Source: Prorocentrum cordatum
Lineage: Eukaryota; Sar; Dinophyceae; Prorocentrales; Prorocentraceae
Reading direction: 5' to 3'
DNA: 27,500 nt
Assembly (NCBI GenBank): GCA_963575745.1
Contig: CAUYUJ010008522.1
Coordinates: 1-27,500, forward strand
In this document: piece by piece, positions 19,080 through 27,500 of the stretch
Numbering within the stretch: the first letter of the stretch is position 1
Layout of the letters: each line of letters opens with the position of its first letter
Program-made: the position numbers and the translations under genes
Notes under the pieces: model-generated
What the model saw: the letters and a program-made list of their open reading frames with translations, nothing else
What the model was told of the DNA's origin: nothing
Databases searched by the model: none

Positions 19080-19855
19080 TCCTTCTCCTCCTCCTCTCCT
19101 CCTCCTCCTCCCTCCTCCTCCTCCTCCCTCCTCTCCTCCTACTCCTCCTCCTCCTCCTCCTCCTCCTCTCCTCCTCCTCCTCCTCTTCCTCCTCCTCCTC
19201 CACCTCCACCTCCTCCTCCTCCTCCTCCTTCTCCTCCTCCTCCTCCTCCTCTCCTCCTGCTCCTCCTCCACCCCCTCCTCCTCCTCCTCCCCCTCCTCCT
19301 CCTTCTCCTCCTCTCTCCTCCTCCTCCACATCCTCCTCCTCCTCCTCCTCCTCCTCCCTCCTCCTCCTCCCCTCCTCCTCCGTCTCCTCCTTCTCTCCCC
19401 CTCCTCCTGCTGCTCCTCCTCCTCCTCTCTCCTCCTCCTCCTCCACCTCCTCCTCCCCTCCCCTCCTTCTCCCTCTCCTCCTCTTCCTCTGCTCCTCCTC
19501 CACCTCCTCCTCCTCCTCCTTCCTCCTCCTCCTCCTCCTCCTCCTCCTCCTCCTCCTCCTCCTCCTCCTCCTCCTCTCCTCCTCCTCCCCTCCTCCTCCT
19601 CCTCCTCCTCCTCCTCCTCCTCTCCCCTCCTCCTCCTCCTCTCTCCTTCTCCTCCCCCTCCTCCTGCTGCTCCTCCTCCTCCTTCTCTCTCCTCCTCATC
19701 CTCCTCCTCCTCCTCCTCCTCCTCCTCCTCCTCCTCTCCCCTCCTCTCCCCCTCCTTCCCCCTCCCTCCTTCTGTTCTTCTGTTCCTCTCTCCTCATCCT
19801 CCTCCTGCTCCTTCTCCTCCTCCCTCCTCTTCCTCCTCCTCCTCCTCCTCCTCTA
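19080..19855. repeat. Large degenerate (TCC)n region
   Basis: About 775 bases made almost wholly of CTC/TCC units with scattered single-base gaps (CTCTCC, CCCC, CTTC, CTGCTG) and a few CCACC and ACATCC interruptions. The long Ser/Pro/Leu-rich plus-strand frame and Glu/Gly/Arg-rich minus-strand frames are not genes. A homopurine-homopyrimidine tract of this size can adopt triplex (H-DNA) structure in principle. Confidence 0.95.
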
Positions 19856-19998
19856 CTACTACTACTCGCCTCAAGGCTGTTGAGATTCGCAGCCTACTCA
19901 AAAAGGAACATATAAAAGGGGACTGACCGTGCAACAGGCAGATGTGACAACAAGGGTCCCTCCCTACCCACCCCACAACCGTCCCAAGACGGGCGAGA

Positions 19999-20757
19999 TC
20001 ACTGCAGGAACGGATCCTGGGGACGCCAGGAGGACCAGGAAGCAACATGTCCCAGATCCAGCTCCCTCATCACTTTCCTTTCCACACTGCCCCTTAACGC
20101 CATGGCTAGTTTGTCAAAGGCTCTGGTCGGCCACTCCTGTTGACTGTTGCGATACGGAACACTCTCAAGGTGAGGTCTATTACACTTGCAGTGGTAACCT
20201 CCACTCTCCTCAAAACTGCTCCTAACGTATTCACAACTGGAGTAAATGGACCATGCTTTCCAACTCATTGAGTCAGCCATGGCGCAGTGATCAAATCGCA
20301 CGTGGGCAATGTGACGGTTCGAGATCAGGTCTCGAACAATTGGAAGCTCTTCAAAATAGAGCCTCTCGCTGATCTGTGTGCCTGTCGCAATACTCCACGG
20401 GGGTTCAGAGGCGACTGCACACGCGACCAGAACCAAGGCATCCTGGATGCATCTGTTTTGCTCCTGCACGAGCGATCGCGATGGAGAAGAGAGCAAAGGA
20501 GAGCCCCACGGATGAGCACGATCACGCAGGAGACGAGAGGCACGGGAGGCAGACGAGAACAGAGGAGGGAGAAAGTGCACCCTTCCCACGACATCCCCAT
20601 CCCTGACTCTCTGGCACCACGCCTCTCGGTTATCAGAAAGTTCCTCATAAGAGCAGTGACAAATCTCAAAGCCCTCCGCCTGACGTCGCACCTGGGCAAA
20701 TAGAACTTCGTGAAAATCTTTGTCGGCCCTATCGCCGTGGCTGACAATCAGAAAAAA
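19999..20757 (-). pseudogene. LINE-B C-terminal methyltransferase-like domain, probably inactive
   Basis: The frame reads PFFLIVSHGDRADKDFHEV, VVGRVHFLPPLFSSASRA, HPWGSPLLSSPSRSL, FDHCAMADSMSW and CKCNRPHLE. The layout (an LFSG-like start with R/D, an LPP-C-type motif with a downstream WG-LS block, and FDxC followed by W and a cysteine-rich CxC-PH block) resembles a domain I remember at the end of dinoflagellate and fungal LINE-like proteins, related to the C5-methyltransferase fold. In this copy the expected PPC reads PPL and the expected ENP/EHP site is unreadable, so catalysis seems lost. It is joined to the upstream zinc-finger frame by a one-base shift in an A6 run (20752-20757, plus strand). 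Family membership is an inference. Confidence 0.4.
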
Positions 20758-23584
20758 CGGGCATGTGTGAAGATGGGCGGTTGACAGTGGGTGCCTCGTC
20801 AGCTCGCGGCAAGCGGGTAGCTGGGGCAGCAACGATTGTCAGTCTTCTTGAGACTTGAGTGCAACAAATAGGCGGGCCGTGCTCTCTGTAAGCAGCCGTC
20901 TCGGCAAAGTGCTCCAGCCTGCCACCATCCTTGTTGCGTTTCTGTTCCTGTCTACTCCTGTCCATACTCTCGTCTATGACGTCCCTGGGGTCCTTTCGTT
21001 GGGTCTCAAGCCACGGCTGGAGACACCCTTGTTGCTGCTTTAAATGTTTGTCAAGCCTGCACCTGGAGTGGAACTGAAACATGCAGACCTGGCACAAAGT
21101 GCCCGTGACCCATTGGTACGGGTCGTTAATGCTTCTGTGATTCTTGGCCCTGTGGATGGCCAGCCCCTTCTCCGATTTCGAGGTGAATCCGCATTCGTAG
21201 CAGACGAAACAAATGTCGAGCTCCTGAGACGTCTGACTAGAAGGGGGTTTCGTGCACAGACCCGAGCTTTGAACCGTCTTAATGAGAAAGTGTTCATGCT
21301 GCTCCTGCTGCTGCAAAAACCTAGCTCGTCTACCCGCCTCGACAACGAGGTTGACAAACCTTTTGGGAGTCGCCCTGGCAGCTTGAATCCAGTCTTTCGC
21401 CCCCCCCGATCTGGGGACGTCCTGCTTGTTAGACAAGGTGTTGAGCCACCTAAAGTCCTCCAAGACCGCCGAGACCCACGACCCAGGCACATCCCACAGG
21501 CAGTTCAAGAGAACACGGAGGGGAGCAGGCGCAGCCTTCAGGATTCTAGGAAGGTATCTGAGTCTCGATATCCTCAACACAATTCTCTGTTCAAGCCTGT
21601 TGACTTTACTGAGGATGTCTTGCTGGGAGTGATGCTGCTCCACGGAATTGCTGAGAGGAAGTCCTAGGGCAGCGCGGTAGGCGCTGGACTGGACAGCTGA
21701 GAGCTTGGCAAGAACTGTGGAACTGACTGGTTCCCAGACGCAGCTGTTGAAATTCATCTTAGACAGGGCCAGAGCATCGGTGTATTTGGCCTTCGTGTGA
21801 GTGATAAGGGCGTTCCTTTTGCCAATTCCTACCTGGAGAGGGCGAAGCTCCTGCCGCATCTGCGCGATTCAATGACTAACTTCAAGGGGGGTGCCAACAG
21901 AATCCGCAAGCATAGTCCCCAAACCTTTGATCTTGTTCACAACCTGGACCTCCACGCTGAAAATGGGCGAAACGATTTTCAGGCCCCCAGGTCGCTTGGA
22001 GAAAACTTGCTTCACCTGCTTGGAGTGTCTGCCAACGAGGGAAACGAGAATGAACGTCTTCTTGCCATTGGGTTGAAGGCCGTATCGAGAGACAGACTCG
22101 TGAACCAAATCCACAAGAATGGCCGCCTTCTCCTCCACCTTCCTAGGGTCAGGAACAGCAGCCACAGAAGTCAGATCATCCACAAATGAAACTGTGCTGG
22201 ACCAGTCAGCATGAACCGAAAATCTGCATGGCTGGCCTTGAGGTTGCCAATTCATTTTCTCGCGAACCATGCCTTGCTCAATGGCCTGCACACTAGGGCT
22301 AAAAGCCACATTGAAAAAATCAGTTGCCATGACAGTTCCTGGGCGCATGCCCAAGGTGGGTCTGACGTAAGTGGGGGCATCTCTGATGGTCCACCACGCT
22401 CCCGGCTGAGTTTCCCTAACGAGTTCCCGCAAATGAGGGTCTTCAATGGCGCCATCAAGGATGGGGCTGGAGTCGAGAGCCCTCTGGGCGCTGAAGAGAC
22501 TTTGAGGGATATCAATGTGCTGCGTCGCCTCAACAAAGTCCTCCTCCTCCCCTGGCAGAGTCATCACAAATTGCCTCACAACCGAGTAAAAAGCCGCGGT
22601 GGGGTCAAGAAAGACAGCCACTGTGGAGAGCTTGCTGGCCTTGTGAGCCGCAATCTTGCTCCGAACGTAATGCGAGGCCACATCCGTGGACCTTCCTTTG
22701 CAGCCTCCACACTGGGTGCCCCGGAGCGTGGCGGCAACGACAGCCCAAACTCTCGATCTGATGAATTTGTGGTGCACCTTAGCAAGCGAGCTGCTCAAAA
22801 GATTACTTCTCATCGCCTCGGCGAGAGCTGGGTTACCTTTGCCCTTGGGAAAGGTAGTGACCCGCCCCTCTTTGAACTTACAAGGTTCTCTGCCACACAC
22901 ACACGCTTTCAACAAAATGGGGTGGAAGAGCCTGGCCGCGGCTTCAGGGTTGATTTTCAGAACGTCATTCCCAGCCCCATCAGGCCCAGGAGCAGTGTTG
23001 ACCTTAAGCTTCGAAAGAGCTCTCTGTAACTCCTGGCGGGGGATCAAATTCTGAATGTCAATGTTGGTCCGCTCAGCAAGACAAGTCCCCCTCTTATTAT
23101 AAGCTTGCTGAATCTGCTGTTTGGTGGCTGGCATCGCTTTCTCCACCTGGGCGAAGTGTCTCAATAAGTCCGCAGCGTCATCCTGCGGGCTGAGGATGGG
23201 GGTGCCTTCAGGGGTGTTGCGGAGGGGGGACACAAGGGGCTTGGCATGTCTGCGTCCCCCCATCGCGAGAAGTCTCTTAACCGTCCGCCACTCTTCCCTG
23301 GGATTGCTACAATCGATACTTTCCGAGATCGCTTTCCCCTGATCCTCCAGAAAAAGACTGTGGTCCCGATCGAGAGATTTGAGAAGAGTCTGTCTAGTGG
23401 ACGCCAAGAAGGAGACAATATTGAGGGCCCACTCTTCGGGTGGGGAGGACTTCCACAGGAAACAGTTGGCCCATATTTCCAACCGCGTCCAGCATGGCGA
23501 GAGATCCCCCCACAAAGAGCGAGCCCCTTGCACGAGCGGCTTATTTTGACTCACTTCACCTTTGCACACGGAGTGAACCGTTTT
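20729..23584 (-). pseudogene. LINE-B ORF2: reverse transcriptase, thumb, two C2H2 zinc fingers
   Basis: One minus-strand frame is readable from 23584 to TGA at 20729-20731, broken by a TGA at 21869-21871. Reverse transcriptase blocks: LKVNTAPGPDGAGNDVLK (fingers), GRVTTFPKGKG, AVFLDPTAAFYSVV (motif A, Asp at about 22606), LGMRPGTVMATDFFNVAF (motif B) and SFVDDLTSVA (motif C, Asp pair at about 22180-22175). After the stop the thumb-like region continues (MRQELRPLQVGIGKRNALI). Two zinc fingers follow at 21202-21023: C-x2-C-x12-H-x4-H (CYECGFTSKSEKGLAIHR onwards) and C-x2-C-x12-H-x6-C. These may bind nucleic acid during target-primed reverse transcription. The frame begins inside the insert's right-hand inverted repeat as read on the minus strand, so its N-terminus lies beyond the insert. 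Confidence 0.82.
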
Positions 23585-24545
23585 CCCTACCTAGGCTCTG
23601 CCTAGAAGGGTTCTTACTCTCTTAGCTTAAAGGGGCGGGCAGTGGAAATCGCCCCGGGCGGTTCCCCCAGTCCCCGCCCCGCGGTTCCCCCAGGTACGGC
23701 CTCTTAGCTTAGCGTTGCTTAACTCATCTTAGCTTAGCTTAGCTTAGCTTCATCTTAGCTTCGCTTAACTGCAGCTTCGCTTTAGCTTAGCTTTAGCTTA
23801 GCTTAGCTTAGCTTTAGCTTTGGTTTAGCTCATCTCAGCTTAGCTTTAGCTTAGCTTTAGCTTAGCTTTAGCTTAGCTTTAGCTCAGCTGTAGCTTAGTT
23901 TTAGCTTAGCTTTAGCTTAGCGTTAGCTTACATGCAGCTTACTTTTAGCTTAGATTTAGCTTAGCTTTAGCTTAGCGTTAGCTTAACTTTAGCTCAGCTT
24001 TAGCTCAGCTTTAGCTTAGCGTTTGCTTAGCTTTAGCTTAGCTTAGTTTGGCTTAGCTTTAGCTTAGCTTTAGCTGAGCTTTAGCTTACCTGCAGCTGAC
24101 CTTTAGCTTTAGCTTAGCTTTAGCTTAGCTTTAGCCTAGCGTTAGCCTAGCGTTAGCCTAGCTTTAGCTTAGCTTTAGCTCAGCTTTAGCGTAGATTTAG
24201 CTTAGCTGTAGCTTACATGCAGCTTACCTGTAGCTTAGCTTTAGCTTAGCTTTAGCTTAGCTTTAGCTTAGCTTTAGCTTAGCTTTAGCTTAGCTTTAGC
24301 TTAGCTTTAGCTTAGCGTTAGCTTAGCTTTAGCTTAGCTTTAGCTTAGCTTTCGCACAGCTGTAGCACAGCTGTAGCTTAGCTTTAGCTCAGCGTTAGCT
24401 TAGCTTTAGCTTAGCTTTAGCTTAACTTTAGCTTAGCTTTAGCTCAGCTTTGACTTAGCTTTAGCTTAGCTTTAGCTTAGCTTTAGATTAGCTTTACTAT
24501 TACTACTAATTATGTTTTTCTAGGGGCTCCAACTGCTAGGTAGGG
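23585..24545. mobile_element. 961-bp insert with terminal inverted repeats, splitting LINE-B
   Basis: CCCTACCTAG at 23585-23594 is exactly inverted as CTAGGTAGGG at 24536-24545. Sub-terminal CCTAGAA (23601-23607) is partly matched by TTCTAG (24518-24523). Between the ends are a GC-rich piece with GCGGTTCCCCCAG twice (23658-23670 and 23681-23693) and about 800 bases of an 11-bp satellite. It lies between the endonuclease and reverse transcriptase parts of LINE-B, so it arrived after, or grew within, that element. No transposase is encoded. I see no clear target-site duplication. It could be a non-autonomous DNA transposon, an introner-like insert, or an expanded satellite with chance ends. Confidence 0.55.
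23699..24495. repeat. 11-bp satellite (TTTAGCTTAGC)n
   Basis: About 70 units of TTTAGCTTAGC and variants (TTAGCTCAGC, GTTAGCTTAGC, GTAGCTTACATGC) fill this span; the middle (24237-24316) is nearly perfect. The period is close to one turn of B-DNA. AGCT is self-complementary, so each unit has local palindromes. It is not the dinoflagellate/plant telomere repeat (TTTAGGG). No gene is present. Confidence 0.95.
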
Positions 24546-24598
24546 TCGCACTGAGATAATTCTATAAAAAAAAAACCAGCAACATGCGCATCAAAACC

Positions 24599-25735
24599 TC
24601 ATTGGTGCCTGATTTTGTGGAGCACTTTCTTGAGGGCCTTCCTGACTCTGATGAGGGCGAAGGTGTGCTCACAGATGAAGGCCTTCCTGGGCCCAGCGGA
24701 ATCTCTCTGGAAAATCCTCTGGGCAGTTTGGCTAATGTACTCGTTGGTTATGGCAAGCTGTTCGTTCATGTCAGTCTGCCAACTGTCAAGCTGAAACTCG
24801 CACAAAGCCTGGCTAAACTGGGCCCTAAACACATCCGTCAACAGTTTACTCTGGTCAAGCGTCGGAGGGCCATGCCTCGCTGCCTGCGTAGAGCGAGTCC
24901 AAGAAAGCCTGACGCATACTGGGAAGTGGTCAGCCGCCTTGCGCGCCATGTCAATCTGGTGCTGTATATCTACCTCTCTAACAGTATTAAAGTGGAGTTC
25001 GTCCGTGACAATGTAATCGATCCTGTGAGTTGCCCCCCCCGCCCCCTATTGGAGACGAAAGTGCAATCGTTGTCTGGGCCAAAAAAAAGGTGTTAACCGC
25101 TCTGAGCCCAAAAAGGTTCATCCAGTCCAGCATTTTTTCCGAGCCCTTGGACGGCTCCCCCTGGAGACCCTTGGGACCAGCAGAGTCATAGTCGGGCCCA
25201 TGGACCAGGCTGCAATTGGCGTCGATGAACGTGATGTGGGGAGGCCACCGTTCGCAAACGTGCCTCATGTTGCCCCAAAACGTGTCTTTTTCCTGTTGGG
25301 AATTGCCTGAGTGAAGGGGCGTGCGCGACCATAATATTGGCATCAAAAGCTTGCGCATCCAACCTGCAAACTAAAATGCGCGGCGAAGACCACATCACTC
25401 TCAGCTGCCTTGGATCAAAGATGAGCGCCTTGCCCTTGGCCTTGCCATAAGGGGTGGTAACGTTGAGCCATAGCTCCACTCCTAGGGCGAAATCAACGTG
25501 TCCTGCTGATATGCAAAACCAGTCCCCTGACCTCCTCGCCCCTTTCTCATTCCTTCCCTCCTGGATTCCCACGATGTGCAAGCCATCTCTGTAGAGTTGG
25601 CTTCTCGAGGCGGCAGCACGGCGGGCGCGATTCCTACCCTTCCGCGCCTTCCTGTGCTGCGTGCGCATTGATTGGGCATTGAAAGATGCGACGCGGACAT
25701 CAACGCAAGCGGCTGAAACTCCAATGGGGCTTGAA
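24599..25735 (-). pseudogene. LINE-B: AP endonuclease domain (frameshifted)
   Basis: The endonuclease reads on the minus strand in three frame segments. VRVASFNAQSM (about 25706-25674) has the conserved Asn; LHIVGIQEGRN has the catalytic Glu; VELWLNVTTPYG and NIMVAHAP follow. After a shift near 25330 come TFWGNMRHV, ITFIDANCSL (the GDxN site, here IDAN) and LDWMNLFGLRAVNTFF. A second shift lies in the G8 run near 25033-25040; the next frame holds the expected dyad of an Asp-Tyr block and DHFPVCVRLSW (Asp-His at about 24930). Only domain segments are intact; the whole is non-functional. The frame ends at TGA 24599-24601, about 55 bases before the insert. In a working element this domain nicks target DNA to prime reverse transcription. 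Confidence 0.75.
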
Positions 25736-25754
25736 GCGTTGCTGTCCGGGCTCG

Positions 25755-27010
25755 TCAGATCGATGCACGATGGCCTGGCCCTCCTGACCAGGCAAGTGTC
25801 ATTCGAGAAAGAAAAGAGAGGGTAGGCGTGGCTGTCTTCTCCCAGGTCACGCGGCCATTCCCAGAGACCAGAGGTTTGGTAGGAGACAGCTTGAACCCAC
25901 GGGTGGGGGAGAGGCCGGGGGAAGGAGGTCCCAGGCCCCTCGCGGTAATCTTGGCGGTGTTATCCGCCAGAACGTTCCACGGATGGCTATCATGGGCCTT
26001 GACGTGTTGGAGGTTGAGATTGAGTTTGCCTCTCGCAAGATCCCACACTACTTGGGCGAGCTGGGCGAGATCTTTGTCCGAAGCTGGCAGCGCTCCCCCT
26101 TTGGCTGCTCTGATGCTGGTCAGACTGTCGGTGCCTAGTGCGACTAAACTCTGTGGCTGGGCTGAGATAGCCCACAGCAAGCTGAAAAGGATTGCCAAAA
26201 GTTCCAGCGTCGTGCTGGTGGCAGAACTGGCCTGTAGACCCATGGAGCTGGTATTCTGAATCTTCCCCCGCATGACTCCCCTACACTGAAACGTGCTTTG
26301 CTGCTGTAGTATCATGATAACTGCCCATCCCCCCATCCCTTCCTCCTATTGGTAGAGACTGCCGTCGGTGAAAAGGTGGACGGCGTCTGGACAAGATGCT
26401 TCCTTTTGTCGAGGGTAAGCCACAAGAGCTACTTCAGCTTCACGCTCGAGAAGTCCCGTGGCTGCAAGCTGATGCAATGCGAGATCTTCAAAAACGTAGG
26501 AGCCCTCCCTGGCAAGCTGATGATGGATGGGGACAAGAGAAGGAAAGGATAATAGCATGTGATGCATCGCTTGCCGACTGCTACTGGAACTTCCTGCTTC
26601 ACTCTCGTCGACGCACTGACCCTGGCTGTCACTGAGATGATCAGGAGGCGACGTGGAGCTGGCGCCGCCCATCGGCACCCCCCCTGCTGCACGGTGGCCC
26701 CCTCGAATTGGCCTCTGAGCGCTTTGTGTCCCATCGCTCGAAGCTTGCCTGAGATGACTGGAACTAGATGTTGGTGAGACTCGGCACTTCTGTTTCAGAA
26801 CAGGCTTGAGGCAACCCTCAAGCCCGCTCCTCTGGCCGACAGATCCCGAGAGGTTTGAGCGTCCCCAGGATCCCGCGGAGGCACCCACCTGTCCAAAACG
26901 GGTACAGGGGCCAGGGAGAGCAAAAGACGCCTTCTTTGAATTCGTACTAGTAGCCTGGGCTGCCTGGGCTTCACCAGTCAGTTGAGCTGGCCCGCCTGGC
27001 TGAAGCCCTT
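25755..27010 (-). pseudogene. LINE-B: RNase H domain upstream of the endonuclease
   Basis: The minus-strand frame is readable from about 27010 to TGA at 25755-25757 with one TAG at 26346-26348. The first 180 residues are Ser/Gly/Gln-rich (PSSSSHLRQASSDG-type) and unassigned. RNase H follows: VHLFTDGSLYQ (first Asp, DGS), then after the TAG MGGWAVIMI, TTLELLAILFSLLWAI (Glu), LVALGTDSLTSIRA (Asp) and LQHVKAHDSHPWNVLADNTAK (His and final Asp). The full D-E-D-D set is present around one stop. It ends about 60 codons before the endonuclease. RNase H is usually C-terminal to the reverse transcriptase in LINEs, so its place here is unusual. It may instead be the tail of another, truncated LINE. Confidence 0.78.
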
Positions 27011-27013
27011 GAG

Positions 27014-27500
27014 CTAGCCCGTCACGTTGCCTGTCTTGGCGATCTTGGAGGGCGGGCTGCTGGCTCGCTTGCCCGCCTCGGCGATCGCCCTGGCGGTGGC
27101 CCTGCCCAGGCTGGGCACGTCCTCGCCGTTGGACTCCTTCTTCTGGTGCGCCTCCTCGATCTTCTGGACCTCCCTCTCGATCTGAGATGATGTGAAGTCC
27201 TCGGTGATCGACTGCTGCGGCGCCATCCTGGCCAGGTAGGGGCCCTCCTGCGTGAACATGGGCTCCGTCGGCGAGGTCGGGGCATATGATCTCGGCTGAG
27301 TCGGCGTGCTCGGAGCTGGCTGTGCAGCTGCGAAGTCTCTCTCTCTGCAGTCGGGGTAGCCAAGTTCACGCTCTTGATGGGTGTGCCCTGCTCCGCTGGA
27401 GGCGCAGTTGATACTGCCGATCCCACTGGAGTGGCCGTGCCCGTGATAGGGGCCGATGATGCCGCCGATGCTGTCGCTGATGCCTTCTGATCTGGTTGGG
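27014..27500 (-). CDS. LINE-B ORF1-like frame, open at the window edge
   Basis: A minus-strand frame without a stop runs from the right edge to TAG 27014-27016, at least 160 codons; its start is outside the window. It begins with Gly/His/Ser-rich sequence (GPYHGHGHSSGIGS), continues through a charged segment (HTHQERELGYPDCRERDF) and a Pro/Ser/Thr-rich linker, and ends with a helical charged part (SSQIEREVQKIEEAHQKKE) followed by a basic tail (KRASSPPSKIAK). No named domain is visible. The position, just upstream of the RNase H-containing frame on the same strand, suggests an ORF1 protein or an N-terminal extension of ORF2. The frame change at 27010 decides between these and I cannot settle it. 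Confidence 0.4.
   Translation of the reverse strand, partial: PTRSEGISDSIGGIIGPYHGHGHSSGIGSINCASSGAGHTHQERELGYPDCRERDFAAAQPAPSTPTQPRSYAPTSPTEPMFTQEGPYLARMAPQQSITEDFTSSQIEREVQKIEEAHQKKESNGEDVPSLGRATARAIAEAGKRASSPPSKIAKTGNVTG

Larger units (their letters stand above)
19853..27500 (-). mobile_element. LINE-B: older non-LTR element with N-terminal RNase H
   Basis: On the minus strand, from right to left: an open ORF1-like frame (27500 to 27014), RNase H (about 26400 to 26010), AP endonuclease (about 25710 to 24890), reverse transcriptase (about 23030 to 22150), two C2H2 zinc fingers (21202 to 21023) and a methyltransferase-like domain (20756 to 19999). The 3' UTR is about 145 bases, ending in five TAG units that abut the AGG array. 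The coding frame is broken by stops at 26346 and 21869, frame changes near 25755, 25330, 25035 and 20755, and the 961-bp insert at 23585-24545. The element extends past the right edge of the window. Confidence 0.75.

Noticed and set aside
18237-19883. A 548-codon plus-strand frame and several minus-strand Glu/Gly-rich frames
   Set aside because: They consist almost wholly of translated (GGA)n and (TCC)n arrays plus the foldback arms; no domain or non-repetitive stretch supports a gene.
19908-19921. TATA-like string (CATATAAAAGGG)
   Set aside because: It lies in the 3' UTR of LINE-B on the opposite strand with no gene downstream, and dinoflagellate promoters usually lack a TATA box.
20316-20326. 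GGTTCGAGATC as a tRNA B-box candidate
   Set aside because: No A-box or cloverleaf could be fitted around it, and it lies within the LINE-B coding trace.
21044-22189. Plus-strand frames of 130-270 codons opposite LINE-B
   Set aside because: They are antisense shadows of the reverse transcriptase and zinc-finger frames on the minus strand.
23699-24495. Satellite considered as a telomeric repeat or CRISPR-like array
   Set aside because: The unit is TTTAGCTTAGC rather than TTTAGGG, is internal, and has no unique spacers between units.

Overview
The window looks like nuclear DNA of a core dinoflagellate. The evidence is (i) two decayed copies of the 22-nt dinoflagellate spliced leader in genomic DNA near the left end, the mark of a reverse-transcribed mRNA; (ii) a Copia-type polyprotein and LINE ORFs whose sequence style I recognise from dinoflagellate genomes; (iii) high GC with abundant (GGA)n/(TCC)n arrays and GC-rich tandem repeats. 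I see no intact host gene, no rRNA or tRNA gene and no bacterial-style operon. Species cannot be fixed from sequence alone. Layout: 1-800 holds a broken retrocopy with two AP2/ERF-like domains downstream of the spliced-leader relicts. 885-1960 is a G-rich minisatellite with a higher-order repeat of about 290-340 bp. 1972-7690 is a 5'-truncated, decayed Ty1/Copia element in the order protease remnant, integrase (DD35E spacing kept), reverse transcriptase (YVDD), RNase H, then a short membrane-segment tail. 7700-9500 has no supported gene. 9519-9695 is a small nested foldback element. 9826-10314 is two oppositely oriented trinucleotide arrays. 10315-17110 is an almost intact LINE (LINE-A, plus strand): ORF1 with a RanBP2-type zinc finger and coiled coil, then ORF2 with AP endonuclease, reverse transcriptase, CCHC-like zinc motif and RNase H, broken by one TAG. 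It is bordered by a 15-bp direct repeat inside (TCC)n. 17110-19866 is mostly (TCC)n/(GGA)n arrays enclosing a foldback element. 19853-27500 is a second, older LINE on the minus strand (LINE-B) with an unusual order: coiled ORF1-like frame, RNase H, AP endonuclease, reverse transcriptase, two C2H2 zinc fingers, then a degenerate methyltransferase-like domain. LINE-B is split between endonuclease and reverse transcriptase by a 961-bp insert with 10-bp terminal inverted repeats, filled with an 11-bp satellite (TTTAGCTTAGC). How the parts relate: the window is a nest of retroelements and satellites. The LINEs are the likely kind of machinery that could copy a trans-spliced mRNA back into DNA, and both LINE 3' ends abut trinucleotide arrays. 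The most interesting items are the spliced-leader relicts, the domain order of LINE-B, the inverted-repeat-bounded satellite insert and the apparent insertion of LINE-A into a microsatellite. Family names rest on motif recognition; no database search was possible.
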